Positions 1 to 9,869 of a DNA stretch of 64,000 nt are shown piece by piece (position 1 is the stretch's first letter; each line of letters opens with the position of its first letter). This DNA comes from Natrinema sp. HArc-T2 (GTDB lineage: Archaea > Halobacteriota > Halobacteria > Halobacteriales > Natrialbaceae), in NCBI RefSeq assembly GCF_041821085.1, contig NZ_JBGUAZ010000001.1, forward strand, positions 558,001 to 622,000, given 5' to 3'. Below the pieces are notes generated by a model. It was not told the DNA's origin. It did not search any database and worked only from the letters and a program-made list of their open reading frames with translations. The position numbers were made by a program, and so were the translations under genes.

Positions 1-352
1 TTCGAGTCGGTTCCTATGTCTGTTGTGATCGCACGATGCGCACGACACTGGTGGATTGGACTCGAGACGTGGCTCCCGCGACACCACGGTGGGGTACACG
101 TAGGGACACCGAGCAAATCGGACGACAGGGCCGGGCACTGGATTCAAGACGATTCGTCACGTACGAGCGGATATGAGCCACGTCCGTCCAACGGAGGTGT
201 TCGACCGGCATCGATAGCGGAACCGGGCCACTGTGGCAGTGTCCGTCTCGTCGAGACGCTCGGCGCGTGCAATCGATGCCGTGTCGAGTCGACGAGCAAC
301 AGCACTTGAGCGAACATGCCCGACCGCGCCCGGCGGACGCAGCTCTCTCTGT
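1..352. other. Left-edge region without a recognisable gene
   Basis: No reading frame here looks like a protein: the open frames on both strands are Arg/Ser-rich and lack haloarchaeal acidic composition. The frame of the downstream hflX gene stays open upstream to about 233, but that extension reads as basic, low-quality sequence and is treated as untranslated. I see no tRNA, repeat or obvious terminator. Confidence 0.5.
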
Positions 353-1654
353 ATGAACACGATAATCGTCAAACGCGTTGATTCAGGCACGCCCGATACG
401 AGCGAGATCCGCGATCTGGCCCGGGCGGCGGGGTACACCGTCGTCGGTGAGGTCACACAGTCCAGACGCGCCGACCCAGCCCTTCAGATCGGCGAGGGGA
501 AAGCCGAGGAACTGGCCGCGCTAGTCGAGGAAACCGACGCGACGACCGTCATCTTCGACAACCGGCTCGGTCCCTACCAGACGTACAACCTCGGCAAGCT
601 CCTGCCCGAGGGCGTCGAGGTCAGCGATCGATTCACGCTCATCCTCGAGATCTTCGGCCAGCGCGCACAGACGCGCAAGGCCCAGCTGCAGGTCGAACTG
701 GCCGAACTCAGATACGAACTGCCCCGCGCGGAGGCAAAGACCAGCCTCGCAAAGCGCGAGGAACACCCCGGGTTCATGGGGCTGGGCGAGTACGACGAGA
801 GCCGCGAGCAGGACATCAAAGCCCAGATCAGCCGGATCAAAGACGAACTCGAGCGGATCGAGCAGACCGAACAGCACCGCCGGGAACGCCGGCGCGATTC
901 GGGGTTCGATCTGGTTGCACTCGCAGGGTACACTAACGCGGGTAAATCAACCCTGTTGCGCCGGCTTGCGGCTGATCTCGACGTTTCCGAAAACGAAGAT
1001 CTCCATCCCGATCTGGACGCGACGGCCGAATCCAAGGACAAGCTCTTTACCACGCTTGGGACGACAACCCGGCGTGCGGACATCGATCGTCGGGACGTGC
1101 TGGTGACCGACACCGTCGGGTTCATCAGCGATCTCCCCCACTGGCTGGTCGAGTCGTTCAAGTCGACGCTCGACTCGGTCTACCGAGCGGATCTGGTCTT
1201 GCTCGTCGTCGACGTCAGCGAGCCGATCGACGAGATCCACGAGAAGCTCGTAACGTCTCACGACACGCTCTACGAGCGTAACGAGGCGCCGATCGTCACC
1301 GTCCTGAACAAGATCGATCAGGTCAGCGACGCGGAACTGGCCGAGAAACGCGAGGCGCTCGCGTCTCTCGCGCCGAATCCGGTCGCGGTCAGTGCCAAGG
1401 AGGGACAGCACGTCGACCGGCTGCTCGAGCGAATCGACGAGGAACTGCCCGACTGGGAGGAAGAACGGCTGTTGTTGCCGATGACCGACGACACGATGAG
1501 CGTCGTCTCGTGGCTTCACGACAACGCACACGTCGATGATGTCACCTACGGAGACGAGGACGTCGTCGTCTCCTTCGAGGCTCGTCCCGCTGTGGTCTCG
1601 CAGGCGCGCTCGCGCGCAAGCGAGTTGCGGACGGCTGCAGCCGAATCCGCGTGA
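353..1654 (+). CDS. hflX: GTPase HflX
   Basis: Ribosome-associated GTPase of the HflX family, which in bacteria binds the 50S subunit and helps rescue or split stalled ribosomes. The predicted protein is 433 residues. An N-terminal HflX domain (about 1-125) is followed by a coiled-coil segment (about 145-185) and a G domain with P-loop GYTNAGKST (192-200), G3 DTVG (253-256), G4 NKID (319-322) and the SAK motif (347-349). The in-frame extension upstream to 233 is rejected because MNTIIVKR is the conserved family beginning. Next to it lies the beta-ketothiolase gene, with its own promoter, so hflX is probably monocistronic. Confidence 0.93.
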   Translation: MNTIIVKRVDSGTPDTSEIRDLARAAGYTVVGEVTQSRRADPALQIGEGKAEELAALVEETDATTVIFDNRLGPYQTYNLGKLLPEGVEVSDRFTLILEIFGQRAQTRKAQLQVELAELRYELPRAEAKTSLAKREEHPGFMGLGEYDESREQDIKAQISRIKDELERIEQTEQHRRERRRDSGFDLVALAGYTNAGKSTLLRRLAADLDVSENEDLHPDLDATAESKDKLFTTLGTTTRRADIDRRDVLVTDTVGFISDLPHWLVESFKSTLDSVYRADLVLLVVDVSEPIDEIHEKLVTSHDTLYERNEAPIVTVLNKIDQVSDAELAEKREALASLAPNPVAVSAKEGQHVDRLLERIDEELPDWEEERLLLPMTDDTMSVVSWLHDNAHVDDVTYGDEDVVVSFEARPAVVSQARSRASELRTAAAESA

Positions 1655-1753
1655 GCCTCGAGTCGGTGTCGACCACGGTCGATTACTGGTGGGTGGTATC
1701 GTGGGCTCATGTTGAAATAGTGAGTCAAGCAGCGAACACTGTCACGACCCCCC

Positions 1754-1763
1754 ACATATAAAT
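1754..1763 (+). promoter_or_regulatory. TATA box of the beta-ketothiolase operon
   Basis: The sequence ACATATAAAT is centred 27 bp upstream of the ATG at 1787. In haloarchaea this spacing places transcription start at the initiator codon, so a leaderless mRNA is predicted and the ATG at 1787 is supported. Confidence 0.7.
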
Positions 1764-1786
1764 CACTGACTAGAGTCACCTGAGAT

Positions 1787-2947
1787 ATGGAACGTGTTGC
1801 GATCATTGGCGCCTCAATGACCCAGTTCGGGCAACGCGAGGGCGAGTGGATCACGGACCTCCTCGCGGAGGCTGGTATCGAGTGTCTCGAGGATGCAGGT
1901 GTCGACGCCGACGACGTCGAACATCTGTACGTCTCGAACATGGCAAGCGGCGAGTTCGAGGGACAGACCGGCGTCCCGAACGCGCTGGCACACGACCTCG
2001 ATGCGATGCCGGCGTACACACAACGGATCGACCAGACGAGTTCTAGCGGCGGTGCAGGGATCTTCGCCGCCTGGCAGTCGGTCGCCAGCGGGGCCAGCGA
2101 CATGACGCTGCTCGTCGGCGGCGAGAAGATGACCCACAAGACCACCGGCGAGGCAACCGACGTGATCGCGTCGCTGACCCACCGCGACGAGTACAAAACC
2201 GGCGTCACGCTGCCGTCGTTTGCCGGCCTGACCGCACGCCACTATCTCGAGCGATTCGATGCGCCTCGCGAGAGCCTGGCGAAAGTCGCGTCCAAGAACC
2301 ACAAAAACGGCGTCGACAACCCCAAGGCCCAGTTCCAGAAGGAAGTCGACGTCGAGACGATCCTCGAGTCGCCGATCATCGCGGACCCGCTGCGACTGTA
2401 CGACTTCTGTCCGATCACGGACGGCTCGGCGGCGCTGATGCTCTGTCCCGAGTCGGTCGCCGAGGAATACACCGACGACTACGTCGTCATCTCGGGGATC
2501 GACGGCGCGACGGACACCCACGTCGTCCACGAACGCGAGGACCCGACCGTGATGGGCGGCGTCGTCGAGAGCGGCAAGGGTGCCTACGAGATGAGCGGGC
2601 TCGGACCGGACGATATCGATGTCGCCGAACTTCACGACATGTTCACCATCCTCGAGTTCCTCCAGATGGAGGGACTCGGCTTCGCCGAGCACGGCGAGGC
2701 CTGGAAACTCGTCGAGGAGGGGTACACCGAGCGAGACACCGGCGAACTACCGATCAACACCTCGGGTGGCCTCAAGTCGAAGGGCCACCCACTGGGGGCA
2801 AGCGGCGTCGCACAGGCAGTTGAGATCTACGAACAGCTCATGGGCGAGGCGGGCCCGCGCCAGGTCGATGCTGAGACCGGCCTGTGCTGTAACGTCGGCG
2901 GCTTTGGTAACTGTGTGATTACTACGATTATGGAGGCAGCACAATGA
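1787..2947 (+). CDS. Haloarchaeal-type beta-ketothiolase, catalytic alpha subunit
   Basis: Thiolase-superfamily enzyme that condenses or cleaves acyl-CoA thioesters. The protein has 386 residues, the normal thiolase length. The nucleophile region reads QTSSSGGAG, so Ser85 stands where most thiolases have Cys. His283 (ELHDMF) and His334 (GHPLGASG) are present. This matches the Ser-His-His haloarchaeal PhaA/BktB alpha subunits known from Haloferax mediterranei rather than the bacterial Cys-His-Cys enzymes. The stop overlaps the start of the OB-fold partner gene by 4 bp (ATGA), as expected for the two-subunit haloarchaeal ketothiolase. It may supply acetoacetyl- or ketovaleryl-CoA for polyhydroxyalkanoate or mevalonate synthesis, or work in degradation; I cannot tell which. 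The triad assignment is inferred by eye alignment. Confidence 0.85.
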   Translation: MERVAIIGASMTQFGQREGEWITDLLAEAGIECLEDAGVDADDVEHLYVSNMASGEFEGQTGVPNALAHDLDAMPAYTQRIDQTSSSGGAGIFAAWQSVASGASDMTLLVGGEKMTHKTTGEATDVIASLTHRDEYKTGVTLPSFAGLTARHYLERFDAPRESLAKVASKNHKNGVDNPKAQFQKEVDVETILESPIIADPLRLYDFCPITDGSAALMLCPESVAEEYTDDYVVISGIDGATDTHVVHEREDPTVMGGVVESGKGAYEMSGLGPDDIDVAELHDMFTILEFLQMEGLGFAEHGEAWKLVEEGYTERDTGELPINTSGGLKSKGHPLGASGVAQAVEIYEQLMGEAGPRQVDAETGLCCNVGGFGNCVITTIMEAAQ

Positions 2948-3303
2948 CGATGGACGCGACACGCTACGAGGACGGTTCGATCAGCTACCCCGGCCACCCG
3001 CGCGGTCCCGGTGGCTCGAATCCGGCGGAAACGATCGATCTCAGCGAGTACACCGCTGAAGTCGTCACGTGGACGACCAGCACCGCGACGCCGCCAGGCG
3101 TCCGCGAACCAAACCACCTCGCGATCGTCGAGTTCGACGTGGATGGCGAGTCGGTTCGTGCAATCGGTCAACTGACCACCGGCGATGTCGAAACCGGCGA
3201 CGAGGTCCAGCCGGTCCACGTCGACGAACTCCGTGAACCCGGCGCTGGCATTCGCGAACCCGAGAGTCAGGACTGGGACGGCTATCGGTTCGAACCGGTC
3301 TAA
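2944..3303 (+). CDS. OB-fold beta subunit of haloarchaeal beta-ketothiolase (DUF35-like)
   Basis: Small partner protein (119 residues) of the DUF35/OB-fold class that binds thiolase. It overlaps the thiolase stop by 4 bp and is clearly translationally coupled. Unlike typical DUF35 proteins it contains no cysteine at all, so the rubredoxin-like zinc ribbon that normally precedes the OB fold is absent. The barrel region spans about residues 38-100 (EVVTWTTS to EVQPVHV). In Haloferax mediterranei the equivalent beta subunits are needed for ketothiolase activity; that is family knowledge, not shown here. Its stop codon overlaps the stop of the convergent gene on the other strand (TAA/TAG share bases 3301-3302). 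Confidence 0.82.
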   Translation: MTMDATRYEDGSISYPGHPRGPGGSNPAETIDLSEYTAEVVTWTTSTATPPGVREPNHLAIVEFDVDGESVRAIGQLTTGDVETGDEVQPVHVDELREPGAGIREPESQDWDGYRFEPV

Positions 3304-4061
3304 GGTCGCTCGGCTCCGTCACCGCTGTTTTCTGAGCCGTCAGTCTCGTCACTAGTGTCCGGCTCGTCTCCAGTGCTGTCAGTTCCGTTCGTCTCCGCGT
3401 CGTCGGCGCCCTCGGTATCCTCACCGTACTGATCCCGAAGCGTCTCGAGTTCGGCGTCGACGTCGACAGCCGAGTTGGAGTCGTCGCGGTCCTCATCGGA
3501 CGACTCTCCAGCGTTTCCCGGAGACCCATCATCGATGTCGATCGTGATCCCGGTCGCCGCCGATGGTGGCTCCGACGTGCTCGACTGAGGGGCCCGATCG
3601 GCGGCCTCTCGGAGGCGCGCGTCAACGTCGTCACGGAGCTCGAGTGCTTCCGTGAGCAGTTCGCGTGCCCCCTCGTCCGCCGGCAGGCTCCCCTCCGAGA
3701 CGGCCCGGTTGAGTTCGACCAGCACCGTATCGAGTTGGGAGAGCGTCGTCTCACGGAGTGCGCTCGCGCGACTGCTCGTCGCCTCTGCAGCCGCCGTCGT
3801 CCGGTCACGGGCTGCCTCCTCGGTCCGGACGATTTGCAGGCCGCGCTGGAACGCCTCGAGCGTATGAACGCTGGCCTCGAGGATAGCCAGCGCGGCGGGA
3901 AGCGCTACCTCGTCGGTGAGTCGGAGCAACTCTCGCGGTGTCGGCGGTCGGAGCGGCGGCCGAAAGCGCCGGCGGGGCTCCTCGAATTCCGTGCGAAGTT
4001 CGTCGATCGTTCTCGTCAGTTCGCGAACGGCATCGACGAGTTCGTCGTCGCGGTCGGTCAT
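3300..4061 (-). CDS. Haloarchaeal hypothetical protein, helical N-terminus and acidic tail
   Basis: I do not recognise a characterised family; it resembles haloarchaeal-only hypothetical proteins. With the ATG start at 4061 the protein is 253 residues: an N-terminal half rich in predicted helix and coiled coil (DELVDAVRELTRTIDELRTEF, then ERRRRF-like basic patch and two long helices to about residue 160), then a low-complexity Asp/Glu/Ser/Thr tail. There is no signal peptide or membrane span. A GTG start seven codons upstream (4082) is possible, but an AT-rich box near 4088 favours a leaderless ATG at 4061. The composition is fully haloarchaeal. Convergent overlap with the ketothiolase beta gene suggests independent transcription. 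Confidence 0.75.
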   Translation of the reverse strand: MTDRDDELVDAVRELTRTIDELRTEFEEPRRRFRPPLRPPTPRELLRLTDEVALPAALAILEASVHTLEAFQRGLQIVRTEEAARDRTTAAAEATSSRASALRETTLSQLDTVLVELNRAVSEGSLPADEGARELLTEALELRDDVDARLREAADRAPQSSTSEPPSAATGITIDIDDGSPGNAGESSDEDRDDSNSAVDVDAELETLRDQYGEDTEGADDAETNGTDSTGDEPDTSDETDGSENSGDGAERP

Positions 4062-4172
4062 ACGAGTTCTACGGTCGCCCACATCAAAAAGCGGGCGCCC
4101 GGATCTACAACTCCAGTGTCGCGCTCACAGCCGATCCAAGCGCTTTTAGCCCCACCGGACCCCTGAACGGGT

Positions 4173-4925
4173 GTGCGAATCGAGAATAGCTTCATTCCCG
4201 TGCGTGGCGTCGGGGAAACCACGGAACGACGCCTCTGGGAAAACGGCGTGACTCACTGGGACGAGTTCGACGGCAGCGTCGTCGGCTCGACGCTCGCGGA
4301 TCGGATCGAGACGTTCATCGACGAAGGCCGGACCCACCTGCAACGTGGCGATGTTTCCGTCTTCGCGGAGGCGCTGCCTGCCTCGAGTCGCTGGCGGTGC
4401 TACGAGAACGTCCGCAGCGAGACCTGCTTTCTGGACATCGAGACGACCGGCCTCAGCGCCGAGACGAACCACGTGACGACCGTCAGCCTCCACCAGGGCG
4501 GCGAGACGAAGACGTTCGTCAAAGGACGCGATCTGACGAGCGATCGCCTCACACGTGAACTCGAGGAATCGGCCCTGCTCGTCACGTTCAACGGACAGCG
4601 GTTCGACGTGCCCTTCCTCGAGACGTGTTTCGACGTCGAGATCGACGTCCCCCACGTCGATCTCATGTATCCCTGCAAGAAACTGGGGCTCGACGGCGGA
4701 CTGAAAGTCATCGAGCAAAACCTCGGGATCGACCGGGACATGCCCGACATCAGCGGTCGCGACGCGGTTCGGCTCTGGCACGAGTACGAACGCGGCGATG
4801 AGCGGTCCCTCGAGACCCTTATCGAGTACAACCGCGCGGATACGGTCAATCTGGAACCGTTGATGGAGACCGTTGCCGACAGACTCCACGAGCGCGTCTT
4901 CGAGGCTGCGATGGCCGACGAGTGA
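4173..4925 (+). CDS. Ribonuclease H-like domain exonuclease (YprB-type)
   Basis: Predicted 3'-5' exonuclease of the RNase H fold, 250 residues. An N-terminal region similar to a helix-hairpin-helix (GVGETTERRLWENGV, about 12-26) precedes the nuclease core: Exo I motif FLDIETTGL (about 87-95) with acidic pair D/E, Exo II VTFNGQRFDVPFLE (about 133-146), and an Exo III-like region EYNRADTVNLEPL (about 222-234). These are the metal-binding acidic positions of the DEDD superfamily. The start is GTG at 4173. It stands alone between unrelated genes. The substrate is unknown; the YprB family is largely uncharacterised. Confidence 0.82.
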   Translation: MRIENSFIPVRGVGETTERRLWENGVTHWDEFDGSVVGSTLADRIETFIDEGRTHLQRGDVSVFAEALPASSRWRCYENVRSETCFLDIETTGLSAETNHVTTVSLHQGGETKTFVKGRDLTSDRLTRELEESALLVTFNGQRFDVPFLETCFDVEIDVPHVDLMYPCKKLGLDGGLKVIEQNLGIDRDMPDISGRDAVRLWHEYERGDERSLETLIEYNRADTVNLEPLMETVADRLHERVFEAAMADE

Positions 4926-5021
4926 GACGGCTGCTGTCCCGAGATCCCGGGCAACCGCGACCGTCTCAGTTGTTACTACAGGGGCGTAGTGAATCCCGGA
5001 TGTGCTTAGGGAGCGCCGTCT

Positions 5022-5303
5022 TCATTCGAGATCGGAAACCTCGACATCGCCGTCACTCGTGACGACAACGTGATAGCCACAGAAGGGGAACTCGATGCGA
5101 CCGGTTGGTCGCTCTCGACCGTTCTCGCGGGTCGCAAAGAGCGCGTCGAGCGCCTCGGGATTGATCACGTCGTAGAGGGCATCGTATTCGGGTGGCTCGA
5201 GGTCGATCGGGTCGACGCCTTCACGCTCGGCGACGGCCTCGATCACGTCGAAACTTACTGACTGCCCGACTGTCGGTTCCGAGCGATCGACTGAGAGTAG
5301 CAT
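5022..5303 (-). CDS. HalOD1 output-domain protein
   Basis: A 93-residue protein matching the haloarchaeal HalOD1 output domain: segments VSFDVIEAVAEREGVDPIDLEPP, YDVINPEALDALF and a final strand pair FCGYHVVVTSDGDVEV. HalOD1 domains occur alone or behind receiver domains in haloarchaeal signalling; the molecular action is unknown. The start at MLLSVDRSE (5303) is chosen because a TATA box at 5328-5335 lies about 28 bp upstream, predicting a leaderless mRNA; a longer frame reaches 5366 but would run over that promoter. Confidence 0.8.
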   Translation of the reverse strand: MLLSVDRSEPTVGQSVSFDVIEAVAEREGVDPIDLEPPEYDALYDVINPEALDALFATRENGRERPTGRIEFPFCGYHVVVTSDGDVEVSDLE

Positions 5304-5693
5304 TGGCCGGACTCTTACATCGATCCAGTATAAATCCTCTGACCTCAACCTGATCGCAAAATCCAATTCTGGCCGTTAGCGTCCGAATGTGTGCGATAAT
5401 GTATTTGTTGTCCCTTAATACAGCCATCATTTTATTGATTTCACACGATCTAAAACTGTTCAAGGACCGACATCAATCGGACAGTCATCGGTTGTAGCGG
5501 CGGGAAAACCGCAAGCCTGCAGCCCTATTTGAATTGATTGCGTTACATGTTCGGCAGGGACCACCTCATCGTCCGCACCGTGTCCGCGCTGGCGAGAGTT
5601 AGATTTCGAGGTAGCGGACGACTGGCAGCCACGGCCACCCCCCGAACATATTCGCAATGATGTGTTTACACGTGTGAGCCGTATCGTTCCCGT
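5304..5693. other. Intergenic region, AT-rich, no intact gene
   Basis: This 390-bp stretch separates the HalOD1 and MoaD-like genes, which are divergently transcribed. The part from 5395 to 5465 is markedly AT-richer than the surroundings. On the minus strand between about 5460 and 5640 a reading frame ends in a sequence with some protein-like character (containing ADDEVVPAEH), which could be the 3' end of a decayed gene, but I cannot assign it. Before the MoaD-like gene, TGTGTTTACACGTGTG (5661-5676) contains overlapping short palindromes and a TATA-like TTTACA about 29 bp before the ATG. Confidence 0.4.
5328..5335 (-). promoter_or_regulatory. TATA box of the HalOD1 gene
   Basis: On the minus strand the bases read ATTTATAC, centred about 28 bp before the ATG at 5303. 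It decides the short start for the HalOD1 gene. Confidence 0.65.
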
Positions 5694-6104
5694 ATGGGAG
5701 CCAACCGAGCCACCGGCACCGAGACCGACAGTCGAAGCGATGCTACGACGACAGTGACAGTCCGCTGTACTGGTCACGTCCGCGACGCTGTCGGCAGTCA
5801 CGAACTCGAGTTTACCTTCGACGGCGACCGACTTCGTGACTTCCTCGAAGCCTTTTTCGAGGAGTACGGGCTCGAGGATATGCTCATTGCGGAAACCGAG
5901 TCCGAGGCGACCCACAGCGGGTGGGCACCGGTCCCCGATGACCTGCCCGGCACGTGGCGCAAGAATCCGGAGGGTGACCAGACCCGACCGTATGCGCGGG
6001 TCTGTGTCAACGGTCGGTTCAACGAACACCTCGGTGGGTTCGAGGCGGAACTGACCGATGGTGACCGCGTCGCGCTGATCTATCCCTTCATGTTCTGCTG
6101 TTGA
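5694..6104 (+). CDS. MoaD/ThiS-like ubiquitin-fold protein ending in Cys-Cys
   Basis: A beta-grasp protein of the MoaD/ThiS family, 136 residues, longer than usual (about 80-95). After a 20-residue Ser/Thr/Asp-rich leader, the fold runs from VTVRCTGHVRDAVG through DRLRDFLEAFFEEYG and YARVCVNGRFNEHLGG to the last strand DRVALIYPFMFCC. Classical members end in Gly-Gly, which is adenylated and used for sulfur transfer or conjugation; here the C-terminus is Phe-Cys-Cys, so that chemistry is unlikely. A metal- or thiol-based role is a guess. It converges on the radical SAM gene 26 bp away, and the pairing may be functional. The start at 5694 fits a TATA-like element 29 bp upstream. Confidence 0.75.
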   Translation: MGANRATGTETDSRSDATTTVTVRCTGHVRDAVGSHELEFTFDGDRLRDFLEAFFEEYGLEDMLIAETESEATHSGWAPVPDDLPGTWRKNPEGDQTRPYARVCVNGRFNEHLGGFEAELTDGDRVALIYPFMFCC

Positions 6105-6130
6105 GCGACCCCGCGTCGACGGTGACGGAC

Positions 6131-7348
6131 TCAGTCTGCGGCACCGCCGACCATCGATCCCACTTCTCCACCGCGGACCTCGTCGTCGGAGAGGTAACAC
6201 TGCGGGTCGGGTTCAAAGAGGTCGCCGGTCGATGCCAGCGCGCGCAACCGCGAGGCGCCGCGACAGATCGACTGATACTGGCAGTCCGAACACTTGCCTT
6301 TGAGGTGGTCCTCGCGGTTGCGAAGCGCCTCGAGCAGGGGGTTCGACTCGTCTTCCCAGATCTCGCCGAAGGGCCGATCCCGGACGTTGCCGAGGCTGTA
6401 CCCCTGCCAGAACTGAGTCAGGTGGACGTTACCCTGATAATCCACGTCGGCGATCCGCTCGCCGGTCGGGTCGCCGCCGTTTCGCTCGAGGTAGTTGTAG
6501 ACCGCCTGCGCTTTCGCCTCGCCGAACTCCTCGCGGGCGTACTCCACGAGGAAGGCCGCGTCGGCGTAGTTGCCCACCAGCAGCGTTTCGATTTCCTCGT
6601 CGCGATCGTGATACTCGAGCGTTAGATCTGCCACGCGCCGAACCGCTTCGCGTTTCTCCTGTGGGGAGAGATCGGCGTCGACGATTTCAGCTCCGCGACC
6701 GCCGTAATCGAGATGGTAGAAACAGAAGCGATCGAGCCCTTTCTCGGCGAGCAAGTCGACGACCCCCTCGAGATCGGGCGCGTTGGCTTCGGTGATCGTA
6801 TAGCGTAGCCCGGTCTTGAGACCGACATCGAGACAGTTCTCGATGCCGCGGACGGCGGCGTCGAACGCGCCCTCCTCGCCGCGGAACCGATCGTTTCGCT
6901 CGGGGAGACCGTCGACGGAGATGCCGGCGTACTGAAGCCCGGCGTCGCGCAGCGCCGCGGCTTTCTCGCAGGTGATGAGCGTCCCGTTGGAGGATAGCAC
7001 TGGCCGGAGTCCCTGATCGGCTGCATAGGAGACGAGTTCGACCAGATCATCACGCACGAGCGGTTCGCCGCCGGAGAAGAGCACGACCGGCGCGCCGTAC
7101 TCGGCAAGCTGGTCGAGGAACGCCTTGCCTTCGGCAGTCGTGAACTCGCCGGCTGCGGGCTCGAGGTCCGCACCGGCATAGCAGTGCGAACAGTAGAGAT
7201 TACACCGACGGGTCGTATTCCAGACGACGACCGGTCGTCGCTGTTTCTCCTCGGTGATCTGGGGCTTTTTCGAGCCCTCGGCGGCGTCGTAGCGTAGCCC
7301 ATCGCCTTCCGCGTCGAGGTCACAGAGGAGTTTACTGATCGAGATCAT
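6131..7348 (-). CDS. Radical SAM/SPASM protein (AhbC/NirJ-like), Htur_1727-partnered
   Basis: A 405-residue radical SAM enzyme. The SAM-binding [4Fe-4S] motif is RCNLYCSHCY (Cys49, Cys53, Cys56), with the GGEP motif in LFSGGEPLV. A C-terminal SPASM-type segment carries Cys353, Cys356, Cys362 and Cys384 for auxiliary clusters. The N-terminal MISISKLLCD...LRY opening and PVVVWNTTRRCN resemble the AhbC/NirJ enzymes that trim siroheme side chains on the way to heme, but haloarchaea carry several such paralogues and the exact substrate is not fixed. Its start overlaps the stop of the upstream PaaB-like gene by 4 bp, so the two are co-translated. That small partner is the haloarchaeal Htur_1727 family, seen only beside radical SAM genes. 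Confidence 0.82.
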   Translation of the reverse strand: MISISKLLCDLDAEGDGLRYDAAEGSKKPQITEEKQRRPVVVWNTTRRCNLYCSHCYAGADLEPAAGEFTTAEGKAFLDQLAEYGAPVVLFSGGEPLVRDDLVELVSYAADQGLRPVLSSNGTLITCEKAAALRDAGLQYAGISVDGLPERNDRFRGEEGAFDAAVRGIENCLDVGLKTGLRYTITEANAPDLEGVVDLLAEKGLDRFCFYHLDYGGRGAEIVDADLSPQEKREAVRRVADLTLEYHDRDEEIETLLVGNYADAAFLVEYAREEFGEAKAQAVYNYLERNGGDPTGERIADVDYQGNVHLTQFWQGYSLGNVRDRPFGEIWEDESNPLLEALRNREDHLKGKCSDCQYQSICRGASRLRALASTGDLFEPDPQCYLSDDEVRGGEVGSMVGGAAD

Positions 7349-7683
7349 GCGTCTTGGACCTCCGTGGCGTGCTCAGGGTTCGATTCTCTGTGTGGTTCAT
7401 CGCTGTCGTCGTCGGCCTCGTTCGATCGGCTGTCGGCCGTCGCCGCGAGTCCGCGCGTCGAATGCCGTTCGACCGCCTCGGCCGGACAGAGCCAGATGTC
7501 GGCGGCGTCCCAGCCGAACAGCCGGGATGCGTGTTCGTGCGCTTCCGTCCCGCTGGCGGCAGCGACGCTCCCGACGTGGCGGAGTGGCTCGTCCGTCTCG
7601 GCGCGGATGAAAACCTCCCACTGCGGCGTTGGGTTCCCTCGGTCATCGCGTTCGGCAGATGACCCACGTGCGTTCTCGACCAT
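7345..7683 (-). CDS. rSAM-partnered protein, Htur_1727 family (PaaB-like)
   Basis: A 112-residue protein directly upstream of, and overlapping by 4 bp, the radical SAM/SPASM gene. The conserved core is about residues 20-75: WEVFIRAETDEPLRHVGSV, then a helix AHEHASRLFGW and DIWLCPAEAVER. This pattern resembles PaaB, a small non-catalytic subunit of phenylacetyl-CoA epoxidase, although no other Paa gene is nearby. The C-terminal 30 residues are acidic and disordered. Family knowledge: these proteins occur strictly next to a radical SAM gene in haloarchaea, which suggests a substrate, carrier or subunit role. I cannot say which from sequence. Confidence 0.75.
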   Translation of the reverse strand: MVENARGSSAERDDRGNPTPQWEVFIRAETDEPLRHVGSVAAASGTEAHEHASRLFGWDAADIWLCPAEAVERHSTRGLAATADSRSNEADDDSDEPHRESNPEHATEVQDA

Positions 7684-7867
7684 ATCGACACCTACGAGAC
7701 GATACCGAAGGCCGTTCCGTCACCTCCCAGTGCGCGGGAATACCTCACCTTGCTACCCGGTCGAGCCGTCACCGTTGTGACTCGAGGCCGACTCCAGCTC
7801 AAACGGTCGGGTAACTCCAGTGCTTCTGATCGGCAAAAAACGAGATCGACTGAGTCGCTCGGCTGCG

Positions 7868-9709
<1,842 letters not shown>

Positions 9710-9839
9710 TCCTGTCGAAACCGTCGTGAGGGGCCTACCTTACTTTTTCGCAACTGATTCGTCGCGACGACCGTTTTTGTTACGTAGCGAACCAGTCTCA
9801 CACACGGAAGACAGTGGAGTATGCTAGTTATGGACAAGC

Positions 9840-9846
9840 GTTATCC
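9840..9846 (+). promoter_or_regulatory. Weak TATA element of the SPFH gene
   Basis: GTTATCC is centred about 27 bp before the ATG at 9870, suggesting a leaderless start. The match to a haloarchaeal TATA box is only moderate. Confidence 0.4.
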
Positions 9847-9869
9847 GAACTGAACCCCTCAATCACACG

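Noticed and set aside
5460..5640. Possible 3' remnant of a transposase or other gene on the minus strand
   Set aside because: Some protein-like residues are seen, but no motif can be named and no inverted ends are found.
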